Source: an uncultured Clostridia bacterium | GTDB taxonomy: Bacteria > Bacillota_A > Clostridia > TANB77 > CAG-508 | Direction: 5' to 3' | DNA length: 44,244 bases | Assembly (NCBI GenBank): GCA_947625985.1 | Contig: CANQQF010000063.1 | Location: 1-44,244 of the forward strand | Shown: piece after piece, positions 30,355 through 39,827 of the stretch | How the letters are laid out: each line of letters opens with the position of its first letter | How positions within the stretch are numbered: the first letter of the stretch is position 1 | Made by a program: the position numbers and the translations under genes | Notes under the pieces: model-generated | The model's input: the letters and a program-made list of their open reading frames with translations, nothing else | What the model was told of the DNA's origin: nothing | Databases searched by the model: none

Positions 30355-31716
30355 TTAAGATTTATCTTTAGTAATTATATTTTTAACACTTTCCACAATT
30401 AACTTAGTATTAGTTTTTTCTTTTATCTCCTTTTCAATCTTTTTATAAGCATGCATAACAGTTGAATGATCACGATTCCCAAATTCCTCCCCTATCTTAG
30501 GAAAAGACATATTAGCAACAGATCTGCAAAGATACATAGCAATTTGTCTTGGAAAAGCAATATCATTAGAACGTCTATCACTAGATAATGCATCTTTATC
30601 AACATTAAAATATTTAGAAACAGTTTCTTTAATGTAATCAGAAGAAATAACTTTTTCATTAGCAACTTTAAACTCATTAATAATTTTTTCAGACAATTCA
30701 ATAGTAATTGGACTATGAGTTAAAGAAGCTCGTGCAACAATTTTATTGAAAACGCCTTCTAACTCCCTAATATTAGAATCTATAGAATTAGCAATATTAG
30801 AAAGAATAATATCTTCAATAACAATATTCTCATCTTGAGCTTTTTTGCGAAGAATTGCAAAACGAGTTTCATAATCTGGACAAGAAATATCAGCAAGCAA
30901 TCCCCATTCAAAACGAGACTTAAGCCTATCTTCTAATAAAGGAATATCTCTTGGAGGTTTATCACTAGAAAGAATAATTTGCTTTCCGTCTTCATGTAAA
31001 GAATTAAAAGTATGGAAAAATTCCTCTTGAACTCTTTCTTTTCCAGCAATAAACTGAATATCATCAATTAACAAAACATCAATATTACGGTATTTATTGC
31101 GAAATATTTCATTCTTACCATCTTTAATAGCATTAATCAATTGGTTAGTAAATTTCTCAGAAGTAACATATAAAACATTAAAAGATTTATGTTCATCAAT
31201 AATTTTATTACCAATAGCATGCATTAAATGGGTTTTACCAAGACCTACTCCCCCATACAAAAACAAAGGATTATAAGCTTGAGCAGGTTTTTCACTAACA
31301 GCTAAAGAAGCCGCATGAGCAAAACGGTTATTATCACCTACAACAAAAGTCTCAAAGGTATACTTTGAATTTAAAGTTGACCTATTTTCTTTAAGTTCAG
31401 AATCTGAAACATTAGGATTTTTATCAGACAATTCCTCTTCTACCCCATTTTCAAGTTCATCAGAATTAGAAGTATCAACAACAGAAAAGTTCCATTCTTT
31501 ATTTGTAATAAACTTTAAAGTGTTTAAAATTAAATCAGAATAGCGATTTTCAATAAAATCCTTTTGAAATTCAGAAGTTACAGTGAAAACAATATGATTT
31601 CCATTAATACTGTGGATATTCAAAGGTTTAATCCAAGTTTCATAAGCAATTGTACTAACTTCATTTTTCAATTCATCTTTAGCTCTATTTAAAAGCTCTT
31701 CTTTGTTAATTTCCAT
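30355..31716 (-). CDS. dnaA: chromosomal replication initiator DnaA
   Basis: 453 residues. Domain I starts EELLNRAKDELKNEV. The AAA+ domain has Walker A GGVGLGKTHLMHA and Walker B DVLLIDDIQF. Domain IV has the DnaA-box-reading DHSTVMHAYKKI. Start ATG at 31716 with GGAAGG upstream. An in-frame TTG further upstream would read through two DnaA boxes and is not the start. It melts the origin and recruits the helicase loader; the DnaD and DnaC partners are at 6.1-8.2 kb. Confidence 0.98.
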   Translation of the reverse strand: MEINKEELLNRAKDELKNEVSTIAYETWIKPLNIHSINGNHIVFTVTSEFQKDFIENRYSDLILNTLKFITNKEWNFSVVDTSNSDELENGVEEELSDKNPNVSDSELKENRSTLNSKYTFETFVVGDNNRFAHAASLAVSEKPAQAYNPLFLYGGVGLGKTHLMHAIGNKIIDEHKSFNVLYVTSEKFTNQLINAIKDGKNEIFRNKYRNIDVLLIDDIQFIAGKERVQEEFFHTFNSLHEDGKQIILSSDKPPRDIPLLEDRLKSRFEWGLLADISCPDYETRFAILRKKAQDENIVIEDIILSNIANSIDSNIRELEGVFNKIVARASLTHSPITIELSEKIINEFKVANEKVISSDYIKETVSKYFNVDKDALSSDRRSNDIAFPRQIAMYLCRSVANMSFPKIGEEFGNRDHSTVMHAYKKIEKEIKEKTNTKLIVESVKNIITKDKS

Positions 31717-31995
31717 TTTAAAATCCTTCCAAAAAACAATTATCCACAAAATTATCCACAACTGTTAATAAGTTTTGTAATAATCTTGTAATATTCTTAT
31801 ATAGTACATTAAAAAAATCTAAGAATAATCATACTTATAAGACTTCTCATATAATATCAAAAAAAACATAAAGAAGTCAAGAAATTGTTGAAAAAATATA
31901 AAAAATGTGGATAAACCACCTAAAATCTTTTACATAAGAAAATATTCTGTAAAGTAAAAAGGCTTAAAAAAACGTAAAAAAAGTGTAAAATTTAC
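31717..31995. other. probable oriC (dnaA-rpmH intergenic) with DnaA boxes
   Basis: Three perfect DnaA boxes: TTATCCACA at 31740-31748 and 31752-31760 (12-bp period) on plus and TGTGGATAA at 31906-31914 (minus orientation). All sequence around is A/T rich and genes diverge from here, the classic Firmicutes origin layout. The exact melting site was not resolved. Confidence 0.8.
31851..31880 (-). promoter_or_regulatory. dnaA promoter
   Basis: Minus strand: -35 TTGACT (31880-31875), 18-nt spacer, -10 TATTAT (31856-31851), 135 nt upstream of the dnaA ATG. The two plus-strand DnaA boxes lie between promoter and gene, which fits autorepression. Confidence 0.6.
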
Positions 31996-32025
31996 TTGAC
32001 AACAATAATAAAAGTAAGGTATAAT
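31996..32025 (+). promoter_or_regulatory. rpmH promoter
   Basis: Perfect -35 TTGACA (31996-32001), 18-nt spacer, perfect -10 TATAAT (32020-32025). It drives rpmH-rnpA-yidD-yidC-jag. Confidence 0.8.
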
Positions 32026-32075
32026 CGATATACTTGTTAATTTGAAAAAAATAAAAACAATAGGAGGTGTTTAAC

Positions 32076-32210
32076 TTGAAAAGAACATATCAACCAAAAA
32101 ATAGACAAGAAAAAAGAGAACATGGATTCATGAAAAGAATGAAAACATCAGCAGGAAGAAAAGTATTAAAAGCAAGAAGAGCAAAAGGAAGAAAAAAAAT
32201 AAGTGCATAG
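32076..32210 (+). CDS. rpmH: 50S ribosomal protein L34
   Basis: 44 residues, standard length. It starts [18 protein letters not shown] and has the conserved [22 protein letters not shown] start at 32076 behind AGGAGG. First gene of the plus-strand origin operon, behind a consensus promoter. Confidence 0.97.
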   Translation: MKRTYQPKNRQEKREHGFMKRMKTSAGRKVLKARRAKGRKKISA

Positions 32211-32283
32211 TCATTAAAAAATAGCTACAATAGTTGACCTTCTGAACTGATAAAACTTAAAGTGAATCTAAGAAGGGAAAATA

Positions 32284-32634
32284 ATGAAAAACACAAAAAT
32301 ATTAAAAAAGAATTATGAATTCAAAAATGTTTTAACAAAGGGAAAATACTATTCAGGAAGAAAGATAGAAGCTTTCATTGCAGATAATAATAAAAAAATA
32401 AACAAACTAGGATTAGCAATAGGAGTAAAAAGAGGGAAAGCTTGTCAGCGTAACAGAATAAAAAGATTACTAAGAGAAAATTATTATAGCTTCGAACCTA
32501 AAATAGAAACAGGAAAAAGCATTGTCTTTCTATCAAAAAAAAGTGAAAATCTACGAGAAATAACTTATGAAGATATAAAAAAAGATATGGGAAATATCTT
32601 CAAAAAAGCAAAAATATTGTTAGAAGAAGAATAA
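32284..32634 (+). CDS. rnpA: ribonuclease P protein component
   Basis: 116 residues, normal length. The RNA-binding motif region reads GVKRGKACQRNRIKRLLREN, matching the conserved RNR box of RnpA. N-terminal FKNVLTKGKYYSGRKI is also typical. It binds RNase P RNA to mature tRNA 5' ends. It is followed after 4 nt by yidD. Confidence 0.96.
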   Translation: MKNTKILKKNYEFKNVLTKGKYYSGRKIEAFIADNNKKINKLGLAIGVKRGKACQRNRIKRLLRENYYSFEPKIETGKSIVFLSKKSENLREITYEDIKKDMGNIFKKAKILLEEE

Positions 32635-32638
32635 GGAA

Positions 32639-32858
32639 ATGAGAAAAATATTAATAAAACTAATAAATTGGTATCAAAAACATATATCCTTATGGCTCAC
32701 AAGTAAGAATATAAATTGCAAATTTCATCCTTCGTGCTCCGAATACACAAAACAAGCTATAGAAAAATATGGAGCAGGGAAAGGTACAATTCTAGGAATA
32801 CGGAAGAATTCTTAGATGTAATCCTTTTTCAAAGGGAGGTTATGACCCTTTAAAATAA
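32639..32858 (+). CDS. yidD: YidD membrane protein insertion factor, +1 shift at CGG
   Basis: About 72 residues, the usual YidD size. The N-terminal half matches the family: LIKLINWYQKHIS, then CKFHPSCSEYTKQAIEKYG with the conserved cysteines. In the original frame a CGG at 32801-32803 (codon 55) is followed by a stop three codons on. Skipping the C gives [20 protein letters not shown] and a stop at 32858, exactly the conserved YidD C-terminus (ILRC, PF, GGYDP), with glycine where relatives often have lysine. ATG start 4 nt after rnpA. YidD assists the YidC insertase, the next gene. Confidence 0.88.
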
Positions 32859-32892
32859 AAATAAAACATTAAAAACGAGGGAGAGAAGAAGA

Positions 32893-33813
32893 ATGTTTAA
32901 TTTTTTTGCACAAATATTTGGGTATGTATTAGAATTGCTATATAACTTAGTACATAACTATGGATTCGCAATAATATTATTCACTATATTATTACGAGTA
33001 ATATTATTACCATTCTCACTAAAACAGCAGAAAACAATGAAAAAAAGTGCGAAAATACAAGAAGAATTGAAAGTAATACAATTCAAATATAAAAATGATC
33101 CAGAAAAAATGAATCAAGAAATGATTAGTTTATACAAAGATAATCATATGAACCCAATGAGTGGATGTTTTAGTTCAATTCTACAATTAATACTCATATT
33201 ATCAGTATTTTACATGGTAAGATCACCACTAACATATATGGAAAAATTACCTGGAGATTCAATAGAAAATTATAAAAATCAACTAGTTGAGGCACAAATA
33301 ATATCACAAAATCCACCATATCCTGAAATAGATATGATAAGAAATGTAGATACACTAGTTGAAAAAAATGAAAAAGATGAAAACATACAAAAAGTACAAG
33401 AACTAAAAAATAATATGAATTTTCTAGGATTAGACCTAAATAAAATACCACAACAAAACATGGGAGATTATACAGTATATATAATACCAATATTATATAT
33501 AATATCAACATTTATATCAATGAGACTAACAGTCAAAATGCAAGAAGAAATGCAAAACAAAAAACAAGACAAAAACGAAGTTATTGATATAACAGAGAAA
33601 AAAGATGGTGAAGAAGAAAAAGAAAAAGAAGAAGATCCAATGGAAGCAATGATGCAAACAAACAAAATGATGTCATGGATGATGCCAATAATATCAGTAT
33701 CAATAGCTCTTGTAGCGCCATTAGGACTAGCATTATATTGGTTAATAAGTAATATTACAATGATAGTTGAAAGATTAGTTATAAATAAAGTCATAAAAAC
33801 AGAGGAGGAATAA
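32893..33813 (+). CDS. yidC: membrane protein insertase YidC/Oxa1
   Basis: 306 residues. Five membrane spans expected; visible are about 15-38 (GFAIILFTILLRVILLPFSL), about 93-113, about 190-207, and a pair near 258-290. The cytoplasmic helix after the first span (QQKTMKKSAKIQEELKVIQ) and NPMSGCFSSILQLILI are family hallmarks. A charged insert rich in K and E (about 217-242) lies before the last spans. No lipobox signal is seen, so this is a YidC form without a lipoprotein signal. It inserts membrane proteins alone or with Sec. Confidence 0.95.
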   Translation: MFNFFAQIFGYVLELLYNLVHNYGFAIILFTILLRVILLPFSLKQQKTMKKSAKIQEELKVIQFKYKNDPEKMNQEMISLYKDNHMNPMSGCFSSILQLILILSVFYMVRSPLTYMEKLPGDSIENYKNQLVEAQIISQNPPYPEIDMIRNVDTLVEKNEKDENIQKVQELKNNMNFLGLDLNKIPQQNMGDYTVYIIPILYIISTFISMRLTVKMQEEMQNKKQDKNEVIDITEKKDGEEEKEKEEDPMEAMMQTNKMMSWMMPIISVSIALVAPLGLALYWLISNITMIVERLVINKVIKTEEE

Positions 33814-33816
33814 TAA

Positions 33817-34515
33817 ATGGGAAAAGTTATTATTGCCGAAGGAAAAACAACTAATGAAGCAATTAGCAACGGTTTAAAACAACTAAATACAACTAAAGAA
33901 AACGTAACAATAAAAGTATTAGAGGAAGAGAAAAGAATGTTCTTCAGCATATTAGACCCAAGAGTTGTAAAGGTTGAAATGACTTTAAAAGATGATATAA
34001 AAAAAGAGCAAAAAGATGAAGTAAAAAAAGAAAAAAGAATAATAAAATTAACTGAAGAAGAACAAGAAAGAGCAAAACAAAATGTAACAGAATTTTTAGA
34101 TGAAATAACACCTAAATTTGAAGGAGAAACAACATATACAATAGAATCATCTGAAGATGGTGTTACAGTAGACATGATGAACCAAAACCTAGGATTCCTT
34201 ATAGGATATAGGGGAGAAACATTATATGCATTTCAAGACATCTTATCTTCAGTAGCAAGCAAAGGAAACCAAAATAGAGTACGTGTATTATTAGACATAG
34301 AGAAATATAAAGATAAAAGAGTAAAAACATTAGAAAACCTAGCAGAAAGAATGGCAAAAATAGTAATACGTACAAGAAGAGAAGTGAAATTAGAACCTAT
34401 GACACCTTATGAAAGAAAAATAATACACAGCAAACTACAAGAAAATAGCAAAGTAGAAACAAGAAGTGTTGGTGAAGAACCACACAGAAGATTAATAATA
34501 TCATTAAAAAAATAA
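33817..34515 (+). CDS. jag: RNA-binding protein Jag/KhpB/EloR
   Basis: 232 residues with three parts: Jag-N (about 1-50, GKTTNEAISNGLKQL), a lysine- and glutamate-rich linker (about 65-95), a KH domain (about 125-180, GFLIGYRGETLYAFQDI) and a C-terminal R3H domain (EPMTPYERKIIHSKL, then EPHRRLII). Such proteins bind RNA and influence cell elongation and division. It starts 3 nt after the yidC stop and closes the operon with a strong terminator. Confidence 0.95.
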   Translation: MGKVIIAEGKTTNEAISNGLKQLNTTKENVTIKVLEEEKRMFFSILDPRVVKVEMTLKDDIKKEQKDEVKKEKRIIKLTEEEQERAKQNVTEFLDEITPKFEGETTYTIESSEDGVTVDMMNQNLGFLIGYRGETLYAFQDILSSVASKGNQNRVRVLLDIEKYKDKRVKTLENLAERMAKIVIRTRREVKLEPMTPYERKIIHSKLQENSKVETRSVGEEPHRRLIISLKK

Positions 34516-34529
34516 ATAAGAAAAATCGG

Positions 34530-34584
34530 AGGTCAAAGATCGGATTTATATTGAGCATATATAAAGGATCTTTGACCTTTTTTT
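34530..34584 (+). terminator. terminator after jag
   Basis: Stem AGGTCAAAGATC / GATCTTTGACCT with an extended inner stem-loop, then seven T. It separates the rpmH-jag operon from mnmE. Confidence 0.8.
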
Positions 34585-34610
34585 AGGTAAAAAATAAAAG
34601 GAGGAAAATA

Positions 34611-35982
34611 ATGAGTACAATTGCGTCAATATCTACAGCTCCACGGAATAGGCGGAATAGGAATAATTAGAATGAGTGGAGAAAATTGTTTCGAAATACT
34701 AAATAAAATATTTGAGCCAAAAAACAAACAACCAATAGAAAGAATAAAAGGATACACAATAAAATATGGAAATATCAAAGAAAACAACGAAATAATAGAT
34801 GAAGTATTAGTGTCATACTTTAAAGCACCTAAAAGCTATACAACAGAAAACATGTGTGAAATAAATTCACATGGTGGAATAGTAATAGTAAGAAAAATAC
34901 TAGACCTATGCTTAAAAAATGGAGCAGAAATGGCAGAACCAGGCGAGTTCACAAAACGAGCATTCTTAAATGGAAGAATAGATTTATTGCAAGCAGAATC
35001 AGTAATAGAAATAATAGATGCAAAATCAGAAAAAGAAGCGAAAGCTGGAATAAAGCAATTAGAAGGAAGACTATCACAAGAAATAAAGCAAATAAAACAA
35101 GAAATAATGGATGTAATGGTAAACTTAGAAGTATCAATAGATTATCCAGAATATGACGTAGAAGAAGTAACAAAAGAAGAATTAAATAATATGTTAAACA
35201 GCATCGAAAAGAAATTAAAAACACTGAAAAAAAGCTTTGATGAAGGAAAATTAATAAAAGAAGGAATAAAAACAGCAATAATAGGAAAGCCCAATGCAGG
35301 AAAATCATCACTATTAAATGCTATATTAAAAGAAAATAGAGCAATTGTTACAGAATATGAAGGAACAACAAGAGATACAATCGAAGAATTTATAACAATA
35401 AACGGAATACCCTTAAAACTTATAGACACAGCAGGAATAAGAAATGCAAAAGATGAAGTAGAAAAAATAGGAATAGAAAAATCAAGAGAAATAGCACAAA
35501 ACGCCGATCTAATAATAGCGATATTTGATAGTAATAGTAAATTAACAGAAGAAGATAAAGAAATATTAAATATAATAAAAGACAAAAAATCAATAGTATT
35601 ATTAAACAAGAGTGATTTAGAACCAATAATAACAGAAGAAAATCCAGAATTTTCAGAAATAAAAAATAAAATAATAAAAATTTCTGCACTTACGGGTGAG
35701 GGAATTGAGAGCGTTAAAGAAAAAATAACAAATTTATTTAATTTAAAAGAAATTGAATTAGATAATGAAGTGGTAATAACAAATTTAAGACATAAAAATT
35801 TAATAGATAAAGCAATTCAAAATGTGCAAGAAGCAAAAAATACAATGAATGCCCAAATGCCAATAGACATTATATCGATAAATATAAAAAATATTTTAGA
35901 AAATTTAAATACAATAACAGGAGAAGAAGTATCAGAAGAAATTATAAATGAAATTTTTGCTAAATTCTGTTTAGGAAAATAA
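34611..35982 (+). CDS. mnmE: tRNA modification GTPase MnmE, +1 shift at CGG
   Basis: About 456 residues. The ATG at 34611 follows GGAGG and encodes MSTIASISTAP; codon 12 is CGG (34644-34646), and the frame then runs into a stop nine codons later. Skipping the C gives STAPGIGGIGIIRMSGENCF, the invariant MnmE N-terminus with its PG step. The G domain is intact: G1 GKPNAGKSS, G3 DTAGIR, G4 NKSD. It ends with CLGK, the catalytic CxGK. It works with MnmG to modify the wobble uridine of certain tRNAs. A TTG at 34621 is the first possible start in the main frame but has no binding site and would lose the conserved N-terminus. Confidence 0.93.
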
Positions 35983-36216
35983 TACAAATACAATAAAAAT
36001 AAACACAAAAATAAAGCACGAGAATCTAAAATAAAAAGAAAAACAAAAATATTAGACAAGTTATATACAAACACAGCTAAAATTAAAATAAAACGATTTT
36101 CAAAACAACAGGTGAAACATGCACAAAACTTAATCAGTTAATTAACAAATAACATATAAGGTAATTGTTCTACAAGGAAATAAAATATACAAACAAATAA
36201 AAAAGGAGGAAACAAA

Positions 36217-38085
36217 ATGAGCTACTTTGCAGGAGATTATGACATAGCAGTAGTAGGAGCAGGACATGCAGGGTGTGAGGCAGCACTCGCAGCTGCACGT
36301 TTAGGAATGAAAACATTAATATTTTCAATAAGTCTTGAAGCAATAGCAAACATGCCATGTAACCCACATATAGGTGGAAGTTCTAAAGGACATCTAGTGA
36401 GAGAAATAGATGCACTTGGTGGAGAAATGGGAAAAAACATAGATAAAACAATGATACAAATAAAAATGTTAAATACATCAAAAGGGCCAGCAGTACATTC
36501 ATTAAGAGCACAAGCAGATAGAAAAAGATATCATATGGAAATGAAACATACACTTGAAAAACAAGAAAATCTTGAAGTAAAACAGGGAGAAATAGTAGAT
36601 ATAAAAGTAGAAAATGGAAAAGTAAAATCAATAGAAACAGATGTAGGAGCGATTTATAATGTAAAAGCAGTAATATTAGCAACAGGAACATATCTAAAAG
36701 GAAAAATTTACATAGGAGAATACTCAAAAGAAAGTGGACCAGACGGTGTAGCTGCAGCGAATAAATTATCAGATTGTTTAAAAAAATTAGGAATTGATTT
36801 AGTAAGATTCAAAACAGGAACACCAGCGAGAATAAATAGAAGAAGCATTGATTTTAGTAAGATGGAAGTACAAAAAGGAGACGAAAAAATAGAAGCATTT
36901 TCATTTGATGATGAAGTAAAAGAATTTGAACAAGTAGATTGTTATTTAACATACACAAATGAAAAGACACATAAAGTAATAAGAGAAAACTTGGACAGAT
37001 CTCCCTTATATTCAGGAAAAATATTTGGAACAGGACCAAGATATTGTCCATCAATAGAAGATAAAGTAGTAAGATTTAGTGATAAACCTAGACATCAAGC
37101 TTTTGTTGAACCAGTAGGGTTAGACACTGAAGAAATGTATATACAAGGAATGAGTTCATCACTTCCAGAAGAAGTACAAATAGCATTATATAAAACAATA
37201 CCAGGGTTGGAAAATGCAGAATTTACACGTCCAGCATATGCAATAGAATATGACTGCATAAATCCACAGAACTTAAAATTAACACTAGAATATAAAAATA
37301 TAGATGGATTATTTTTAGCAGGACAAATAAATGGAACGTCTGGATATGAAGAAGCAGCATGTCAAGGCTTGATAGCAGGAATCAATGCAACACAGAAAAT
37401 AAAAGGAAAAGAACCAATTGTTCTAGATAGAACACAAGGATATATTGGAGTATTAATAGACGATATAGCAACAAAAGGAACAAATGAACCATATAGAATG
37501 ATGACATCAAGAGCAGAATATAGATTATTATTAAGGCAAGATAATGCTGATCTTCGTTTAACAGAAATAGGGCATGATGTAGGACTTATTTCTGATGAAA
37601 GGTATGCTCGTTTTTTAAAGAAAAAAGAGAATATTGAAAGAGAAATAGCAAGATTAAAAACAACAGTAGTAAAGCCTTCAGATAAAGTAAACAAATTATT
37701 GGAAACTAAAGGAACAACACCACTTTCAACTGGAAGCAAATTAGCAGAATTATTAAAAAGAACAGAAATAAAATATGAAGATTTAGCAATTATCGACGAA
37801 AATCGACCAGAACTTACAAAACAGGAGAAAGAAGAAGTTGAAATTCAAATTAAATATGAAGGCTATATAAAAATGCAAGAAGCACAAGTAGAAAAGTTTG
37901 AGAAATTAGAAAAGAAGTTATTACCTGAAGACATGGAATACGAAAATATAAAAGGACTAAGTTTAGAAGCAAGACAAAAATTAGATAAATTCAAACCAAG
38001 ATCAATAGGACAGGCTTCAAGAATATCAGGAGTTTCTCCTGCAGATATATCAGTACTATTAATAACATTACAAGGAAAAGGATAA
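36217..38085 (+). CDS. mnmG: tRNA uridine 5-carboxymethylaminomethyl modification enzyme MnmG
   Basis: 622 residues, full length. The FAD-binding [17 protein letters not shown] is at residues 13-29. Then comes the conserved [19 protein letters not shown], and [19 protein letters not shown] is the second nucleotide-binding block. The C-terminal helical domain (after 550) binds MnmE. Good AGGAGG before the ATG. The 234-bp gap from mnmE holds no gene. Forms the MnmE-MnmG complex acting on tRNA wobble uridine. Confidence 0.97.
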   Translation: MSYFAGDYDIAVVGAGHAGCEAALAAARLGMKTLIFSISLEAIANMPCNPHIGGSSKGHLVREIDALGGEMGKNIDKTMIQIKMLNTSKGPAVHSLRAQADRKRYHMEMKHTLEKQENLEVKQGEIVDIKVENGKVKSIETDVGAIYNVKAVILATGTYLKGKIYIGEYSKESGPDGVAAANKLSDCLKKLGIDLVRFKTGTPARINRRSIDFSKMEVQKGDEKIEAFSFDDEVKEFEQVDCYLTYTNEKTHKVIRENLDRSPLYSGKIFGTGPRYCPSIEDKVVRFSDKPRHQAFVEPVGLDTEEMYIQGMSSSLPEEVQIALYKTIPGLENAEFTRPAYAIEYDCINPQNLKLTLEYKNIDGLFLAGQINGTSGYEEAACQGLIAGINATQKIKGKEPIVLDRTQGYIGVLIDDIATKGTNEPYRMMTSRAEYRLLLRQDNADLRLTEIGHDVGLISDERYARFLKKKENIEREIARLKTTVVKPSDKVNKLLETKGTTPLSTGSKLAELLKRTEIKYEDLAIIDENRPELTKQEKEEVEIQIKYEGYIKMQEAQVEKFEKLEKKLLPEDMEYENIKGLSLEARQKLDKFKPRSIGQASRISGVSPADISVLLITLQGKG

Positions 38086-38113
38086 TCCTTATAACCATAT
38101 AAGAAAGGAGATA

Positions 38114-38140
38114 ATGCAAGTAAAGGCATTAATCAGATAA
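38114..38140 (+). CDS. 8-codon leader ORF abutting rsmG
   Basis: ATG with AAAGGAG at good spacing opens MQVKALIR, and its TAA is directly followed by the rsmG ATG. rsmG lacks a binding site of its own at normal spacing, so its translation probably depends on ribosomes finishing this leader. No family; it is a regulatory or coupling ORF. Confidence 0.5.
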   Translation: MQVKALIR

Positions 38141-38863
38141 ATGGAAAAAAAAGAATTTTCAGAGCTACTAAAAAATGGAATGAAGAAATTAGAAATAGAA
38201 ATAACAGAAAAACAAATAGAACAGTTTTATTTATATATGAAATTATTATTAGAATGGAATGAAAAAATAAATCTAACTGCAATAGTGGAACCAAAAGAAG
38301 TAATACAAAAGCATTTTATAGATTCTGCAACTATAATTAAACATTTAACAAAAGCAAAAAAAATAATAGATATAGGAACAGGTGCAGGATTTCCAGGAAT
38401 ACCAGTAAAAATAATAAAACCAGAAATAGAAGTAGTTTTATTAGATAGTCTTAATAAAAGAATAATGTTCCTTGAAGAACTAATTTTAAAGCTTGAACTT
38501 AAAAACATAAAATCAATACATTCAAGAGCAGAAGAAGCAGGAAAAAATAAAGATTATAGAGAAAAATTTGATGTGGTAGTATCAAGGGCTGTAGCAAATA
38601 TGAGTACACTTTCAGAATATACAATACCTTTCATAAAAATAGGAGGAAAAGGAATATATTTGAAAGGTTCAGAAATAGACGAAGAGCTAGAACAAAGCAA
38701 GAAAGCGATAAATGTTCTAGGTGGAAAAATTGAAAAAATAGAAAATTTTACTTTACCTGATAGCGATATAAAAAGAAATAATGTAATTATCCGCAAAACA
38801 AGAACAACAGGTGGAAAGTACCCAAGGAAGCCTGGTATAGCAAAAAAAGAGCCAATAAAATAA
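38141..38863 (+). CDS. rsmG: 16S rRNA (guanine527-N7)-methyltransferase RsmG
   Basis: 240 residues. SAM-binding motif DIGTGAGFPGIPVKI (about 73-87), LDSLNKRIMFLEEL next, then VVSRAVANMSTLSEY (about 146-160). The C-terminal end GGKYPRKPGIAKKEPI is the family RNA-binding tail. It methylates G527 of 16S rRNA. Start taken at ATG 38141, immediately after a short leader ORF. Followed by a clear terminator. Confidence 0.95.
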   Translation: MEKKEFSELLKNGMKKLEIEITEKQIEQFYLYMKLLLEWNEKINLTAIVEPKEVIQKHFIDSATIIKHLTKAKKIIDIGTGAGFPGIPVKIIKPEIEVVLLDSLNKRIMFLEELILKLELKNIKSIHSRAEEAGKNKDYREKFDVVVSRAVANMSTLSEYTIPFIKIGGKGIYLKGSEIDEELEQSKKAINVLGGKIEKIENFTLPDSDIKRNNVIIRKTRTTGGKYPRKPGIAKKEPIK

Positions 38864-38910
38864 AAAATAAGAGTTTCAAAGCACAAAATAGCATGAAACT
38901 CTTATTTTTC
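38863..38910 (+). terminator. terminator after rsmG
   Basis: Long stem AAATAAGAGTTTCA / TGAAACTCTTATTT, 15-nt loop, T run. The rsmG stop lies at its base. Confidence 0.85.
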
Positions 38911-38942
38911 TATATGAAAATAATAAAATTTCTCTCAATTTA

Positions 38943-38971
38943 TTGACAGAAGAAAAAACTTTTTATATCAT
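38943..38971 (+). promoter_or_regulatory. parA-parB promoter
   Basis: Perfect -35 TTGACA (38943-38948), 17-nt spacer, -10 TATCAT (38966-38971), 65 nt before parA. Confidence 0.65.
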
Positions 38972-39036
38972 ATATAGAGCAAATAAAAGATTAAGTACTA
39001 GAAAATTAATAAACACGAAAGAATGGAGGCAGGAAA

Positions 39037-39801
39037 GTGGGGAAAGTAATATCAGTAGCAAACCAAAAAGGTGGAGTTGGAAAAACAACAACAACTGTCA
39101 ATTTAGCTACAATACTAGCGAAAAAAGGTAAAAAAGTTCTATTAATAGATGCAGATCCTCAAGGAAATGCAACAAGTGGGCTAGGTGTAGACAAAGAAGT
39201 ATATTTATCACTATATAATGTATTAATAGATGAAACAAAAATAGAAGAAACATTCCAAAAAGCTCCAATAAAAAACTTAACAGTATGTCCTTCAAACATG
39301 GATCTTGCAGGAGCAGAAGTTGAGCTAGTTTCAATGATTTCTAGAGAGCAAAGACTAAAAGAAAAGCTTGTAGAAATAAAAGATTATTTTCAATACATAT
39401 TAATAGATTGCCCGCCATCACTGGGTTTAGTAACACTAAATGCATTTACAGCGTCAGATAGTGTATTAATACCGGTACAGTGTGAATATTTTGCATTAGA
39501 AGGATTAGGACAACTTCTAAATACAATAGAATTAGTAAAAAAACACTTAAACAGCAGTCTTACAATAGAAGGTGCTCTACTAACAATGTATGATATGAGA
39601 ACAAATTTATCAAACCAAGTAGTAAAAGAAGTAAAAAAATATTTTGGCGATAAAGTATATAACAATGTAATACCAAGAAATGTAAGACTTAGTGAAGCTC
39701 CAAGTTATGGATTACCAATAACAGAATATGATCCAAAATCAAAAGGAGCAAAAAGCTATATGAAATTTGCAAAAGAATTCTTACAAAAGAATGAACAATA
39801 A
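39037..39801 (+). CDS. parA: chromosome partitioning ATPase ParA/Soj
   Basis: 254 residues. Deviant Walker A QKGGVGKTTTTVNLA (residues 9-23), Walker A-prime LLIDADPQGNATSG, Walker B ILIDCPPSLGLVTLNA. GTG start behind GGAGG. With ParB it segregates origins and, in Firmicutes, modulates DnaA. No N-terminal helix-turn-helix, so it is the chromosomal type. Confidence 0.97.
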   Translation: MGKVISVANQKGGVGKTTTTVNLATILAKKGKKVLLIDADPQGNATSGLGVDKEVYLSLYNVLIDETKIEETFQKAPIKNLTVCPSNMDLAGAEVELVSMISREQRLKEKLVEIKDYFQYILIDCPPSLGLVTLNAFTASDSVLIPVQCEYFALEGLGQLLNTIELVKKHLNSSLTIEGALLTMYDMRTNLSNQVVKEVKKYFGDKVYNNVIPRNVRLSEAPSYGLPITEYDPKSKGAKSYMKFAKEFLQKNEQ

Positions 39802-39827
39802 AAAATCCATAAAAAGGAGGTAGAAAA

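Noticed and set aside
31717..31761. Longer dnaA start upstream of 31716
   Set aside because: The extension would translate through two DnaA boxes, has no family match, and the ATG at 31716 has a good binding site.
34621..34623. TTG 34621 as mnmE start
   Set aside because: No binding site, and it loses the conserved N-terminus that is present in the other frame behind a strong binding site.
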